Below are positions 61,946 through 64,000 of a DNA stretch of 64,000 bases, piece after piece; the first letter of the stretch is position 1; each line of letters opens with the position of its first letter. The stretch spans positions 868,001 through 932,000 of the forward strand of contig OY723237.1 of assembly GCA_963210315.1 (NCBI GenBank). Reading direction: 5' to 3'. Under the pieces are notes generated by a model. It did not search any database. It was not told where the DNA came from and saw only the letters and a program-made list of their open reading frames with translations. Source of the DNA: Rhynchopus euleeides. Its lineage: Eukaryota > Euglenozoa > Diplonemea > Diplonemida > Diplonemidae. The translations under genes and the position numbers were made by a program.

Positions 61946-62544
61946 TTTTTGGTGGATTCCCGACCCCAGGGCACCCACACCTGTGGCTGATGAAGAGGAG
62001 GGCGCTTCGCAAAGGCCGGGACCCCCAGCCCCAACCTCTCATCCACATTTTGATGTGAACCTGTCGGCTGAAGCTGGAATCACTTGATGGCATTGCTGTG
62101 GGTGTTGTTGTGGACCTGGGTCCGGCCGATTAGTACTCACGCTGCTGTGCCTGTGATTCAAAGAACCGTGGAGTTCGGAACCCACCTGGAGAGAACGATC
62201 CACCTCGAAGAAGCCGCATGCCCGATGCACCCCGGTAGCTGCGTGTACACGTGGTAAACCTGTGACCACTTCGGTGGAGTGGTCTTTTGGCTCAGTTTCT
62301 GGGCCGGAAGTGCTTGATGTTGGTAACCATCTTTGCTATGGGGCTTTCATCATGCATTTATCACGTACAGGCCCATGATCAGTGGTTAGCCGGTGTTAAC
62401 GGTGTGCGGTTCTCTGGCCTTGTGGTATCTTAATCCAAGGGAATGAGGCCCCATGGAACTGCGATGAAGTGCACACTCTGTGAGAAGCTAAGTGCCGATC
62501 TGGAAAGCGATCTGGATACCCCGGAATGTCAGTCAAGCGGCTCC
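61946..62544. other. 600-bp loop between the inverted motif arrays
   Basis: Unique-looking DNA without a gene. It has some look of structured RNA (GTCCGGCCGATTAGTACTCA; GTGACCACTTCGGTGGAGTG), but I could not match it to a known RNA. Confidence 0.4.
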
Positions 62545-62561
62545 AGCCGAAAAACCGATTT

Positions 62562-62753
62562 TGTTAACATATGGTTAAAACGAGAAGTTTTTGTCAACAT
62601 ATGGTTAAAATCAGAAGTTCCTGTCAAAATATGGTTAAATTCATAACTTCTTGTCAACATATGGTTAGATCCACAACTTTTTGTCAAAATATGGTTAAAA
62701 TCAGAAGTTCCTGTCAACATATGGTTAAACCCAAAAGTTCCTGTCAACATATG
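62562..62753 (-). repeat. CATATGTTGACA motif array, inverted, 7 units at exact 30-bp period
   Basis: Minus-strand units at 62562, 62592, 62622, 62652, 62682, 62712 and 62742. Two read CATATTTTGACA and one CATATGTTAACA. With the 61759-61919 array and the sequence just inside each, it makes a palindrome with arms of about 190 bp. Confidence 0.95.
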
Positions 62754-62880
62754 AATTTTCCAAGAAATTTCTGGCAAATATGAAGTTTCCTCAAAAAAAA
62801 TTCCCTCCCTATAAAAACCCAAAGAGAAAAAAAATGCAATCCTGAATCGGGACTTGGACTCCACATTTAGCTTCATACTT

Positions 62881-62982
62881 GGTCGGGATTCCACTTTTTC
62901 TCCAAGGGTTTTTTAGGAGGGGAAATGGCGCGCAATCCCTCGCGGGCAAGAAAATCCCCCCATCCCCACCACACAACCAGTG
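62881..62982 (+). repeat. right copy of the 100-bp direct repeat flanking the recombinase element
   Basis: Same orientation as 59261-59363. Further out, GGTAGTTTGAAGGTAG (63124) and CCCGGTTACACTGGG (63191) echo words left of the element at 59114 and 58939. Confidence 0.9.
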
Positions 62983-63251
62983 GAGGCCTTCGCTCTGTGC
63001 CACTGTGTGTCAAACTGTGTCACTTTGCAGCCAGTTTGTGAGGCAGTTCACCATTTCTCACTTCTCTGCATTTCTGAGCGGGTGATCTCGCCCGAGCGGG
63101 TGATTTGCGCGTTCTACCAAAAAAGGTAGTTTGAAGGTAGTTCTGGGGTACATAGAAAGGGCGAAAACGGCCACACCAGAACCGTCAACCCGGTTACACT
63201 GGGTTGGCGCTATCCAAGACCCGACCAAGCGTCAACCCACTTACTTAGAGC

Positions 63252-63407
63252 ATGTCCTACCGCTGCCCGTCGGACTTCGGCTCCGTCACAGGGGGCGGGG
63301 CCCACAGAGCTGGCGCGGTGGTCTGCACTGGCGTGGGCCTCCCTTGAGAAAACGCAATTGACGCCTCGACAACACGGTCGCCAAACGTCGACGGCTCCGT
63401 CTCTGAT
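63252..63407 (-). pseudogene. fragment duplicated from the coiled-coil gene at 40.1-40.26 kb
   Basis: About 155 bp matches 40111-40262 with roughly a dozen substitutions, and encodes EASIAFSQGRPTPVQTTAPA. It is cut off on both sides. It joins directly, at 63405, to sequence copied from downstream of the DUF4116 gene (37408-37450). Confidence 0.85.
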
Positions 63408-63432
63408 ACTTTCCGCGAGTGAGCACGGTGCG

Positions 63433-64000
63433 TCAGCACAACGGCGGTGCCCGACGGGCCAGAGGCAGGCAGGTCTTGCTGGTGTACTCCCCGTTCTTTG
63501 CATTCGCACGCACCGCAGCAAGCACCACCTCCCGGTCTGCCTGCAGCTCCGCACTCACAAAAGGGATCAGCACAGGGTGATTGCGCACATGGCGATTGGC
63601 AAGCAGCACAAGGTCATCTTCGTCATCCTCGGCGGGGATCCTTCCCTGGGTGTTGTAGAAGGCGGCAAGTGCTGCCTGCTTGTCAGCACGCACACTGTCC
63701 CCCGCGTAGATGAAGTTGTTCGGGTCGTCACGGATGGCAGGAAGTGCCACGTCCAGGTCGTCACGCAACGCAGGGACCATCCTCATGAACAGAGAGGACT
63801 TGGATGCAATAGCTGCCAACACAATGTCCTTGTCGTTCCGCAGTGGGCCTGCAATATGGACGTACTGAGATGGCCTGCTCGCGATTGCCTGCATCACGAA
63901 GGCTTTGTCAGCTTGCAGCGCTTCGCCCAGATCTCCCAACTTCACTTTCTTCTTGCGAAGTGCCTTCAGGACAACCTCTTTGTCCTCCTGCAACGTCAGG
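63433..64000 (-). CDS. DUF4116-repeat protein, second copy, C-terminal part (runs off the window)
   Basis: At least 189 residues; the 5' part lies beyond position 64000. The last repeats match the 37664-39685 protein almost exactly (GDLGEALQADKAFVMQAIAS; RNDKDIVLAAIASKSSLFMR; RDDPNNFIYAGDSVRADKQA). It differs by a longer loop (RIPAEDDEDDLVLLANRHVR where the first copy has GGDRRNR). It also has another C-terminus (EYTSKTCLPLARRAPPLC in place of ASPALQDLPASGP), because the 3' end is deleted and rejoined. It may be an intact paralogue or a decaying duplicate; the part seen is open. Confidence 0.8.
   Translation of the reverse strand, partial: LTLQEDKEVVLKALRKKKVKLGDLGEALQADKAFVMQAIASRPSQYVHIAGPLRNDKDIVLAAIASKSSLFMRMVPALRDDLDVALPAIRDDPNNFIYAGDSVRADKQAALAAFYNTQGRIPAEDDEDDLVLLANRHVRNHPVLIPFVSAELQADREVVLAAVRANAKNGEYTSKTCLPLARRAPPLC

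Larger units (their letters stand above)
59944..62792. mobile_element. tyrosine-recombinase element with 80-bp terminal inverted repeats and phased motif arrays
   Basis: The left end 59944-60023 (starting GAGGAAACTTCATATTTGCC) is the inverse of 62713-62792 with three mismatches. Between them lie a 125-bp hairpin (60072-60196), a 37-bp inverted pair hugging the recombinase gene (60251-60287 and 61697-61733), the recombinase itself, and arrays of the 12-bp motif CATATGTTGACA. Total 2.85 kb with one gene. A-rich tracts abut both ends, so any target duplication is unclear. Cryptons lack such inverted repeats, and DIRS-type elements would carry a reverse transcriptase, so this does not fit either type cleanly. 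Confidence 0.8.

Noticed and set aside
62100..62440. rRNA or 5S-like feel of the GGCCGATTAGTACTC segment
   Set aside because: Comparison from memory with LSU and 5S conserved blocks did not extend beyond about 10 bases.
59983..62753. CRISPR-like array reading of the 30-bp-spaced repeats
   Set aside because: The repeats are only 12 bp with similar rather than unique spacers, occur in both orientations, and the genome is eukaryotic.

Overview
The window is nuclear DNA from a microbial eukaryote. Its genes are interrupted by GT-AG introns whose donors are nearly all GTATG, coding regions are GC-rich, spacers are full of homopolymer and microsatellite tracts, and there are many dispersed repeats and transposon relics. 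Every host gene I can support lies on the minus strand over about 58 kb. That one-way layout, together with a membrane adenylate cyclase whose catalytic domain resembles kinetoplastid cyclases, makes an intron-bearing euglenozoan (for example a diplonemid) a reasonable guess. A dinoflagellate, chromerid or other alga with DUF4116 proteins is not excluded. The taxonomic call is inference.

Layout. 1-5.5 kb: gene-free, with a palindromic AACGTTA/ACGGT satellite. 5.5-8.0 kb: acetolactate synthase, rebuilt here as three exons. 8.5-14.0 kb: a tandem 2.47-kb duplication carrying two receptor-type adenylate cyclases. 15.9-16.8 kb: LSM2 in three exons. 20.5-21.75 kb: a His-rich protein of unknown function. 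23-36.6 kb: three paralogous secreted NXPE/SGNH-like proteins around a giant mucin-like membrane protein. 37.7-43.2 kb: a DUF4116 repeat protein and a long coiled-coil, possibly ciliary, protein. 43.2-49.9 kb: no genes, but a 3.4-kb TTAA-flanked piggyBac-like relic with elements nested inside it. 50-55.1 kb: a secreted GH20 hexosaminidase, then a protein with an OB-fold and a pseudouridine-synthase-like domain whose catalytic Asp is replaced. 56-58.7 kb: a decayed reverse transcriptase/RNase H split by TA-flanked inverted-repeat elements. 59.9-62.8 kb: a self-contained element with a tyrosine recombinase on the plus strand (the only intact plus-strand gene), 80-bp terminal inverted repeats and fifteen copies of a 12-bp motif on a 30-bp period. 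63.2 kb to the end: a chimeric duplicate of parts of the 37-43 kb genes.

Three dispersed repeat families recur. R1 (about 220 bp, A-tailed) always lies on the plus strand, antisense to the genes, and in four cases begins within about 160 bp of a gene's 3' end. Read in the gene direction it starts with a T-tract plus AG and ends with AATAAA, so it may act in 3' end formation or trans-splicing. R2 and R3 are other short families in the spacers.

The two observations most likely to be new are the tyrosine-recombinase element with its 30-bp phased motif arrays, and the R1 repeat placed at gene ends. Recent gene conversion is also visible in the cyclase pair and in the GDS-box exon of the NXPE-like genes.
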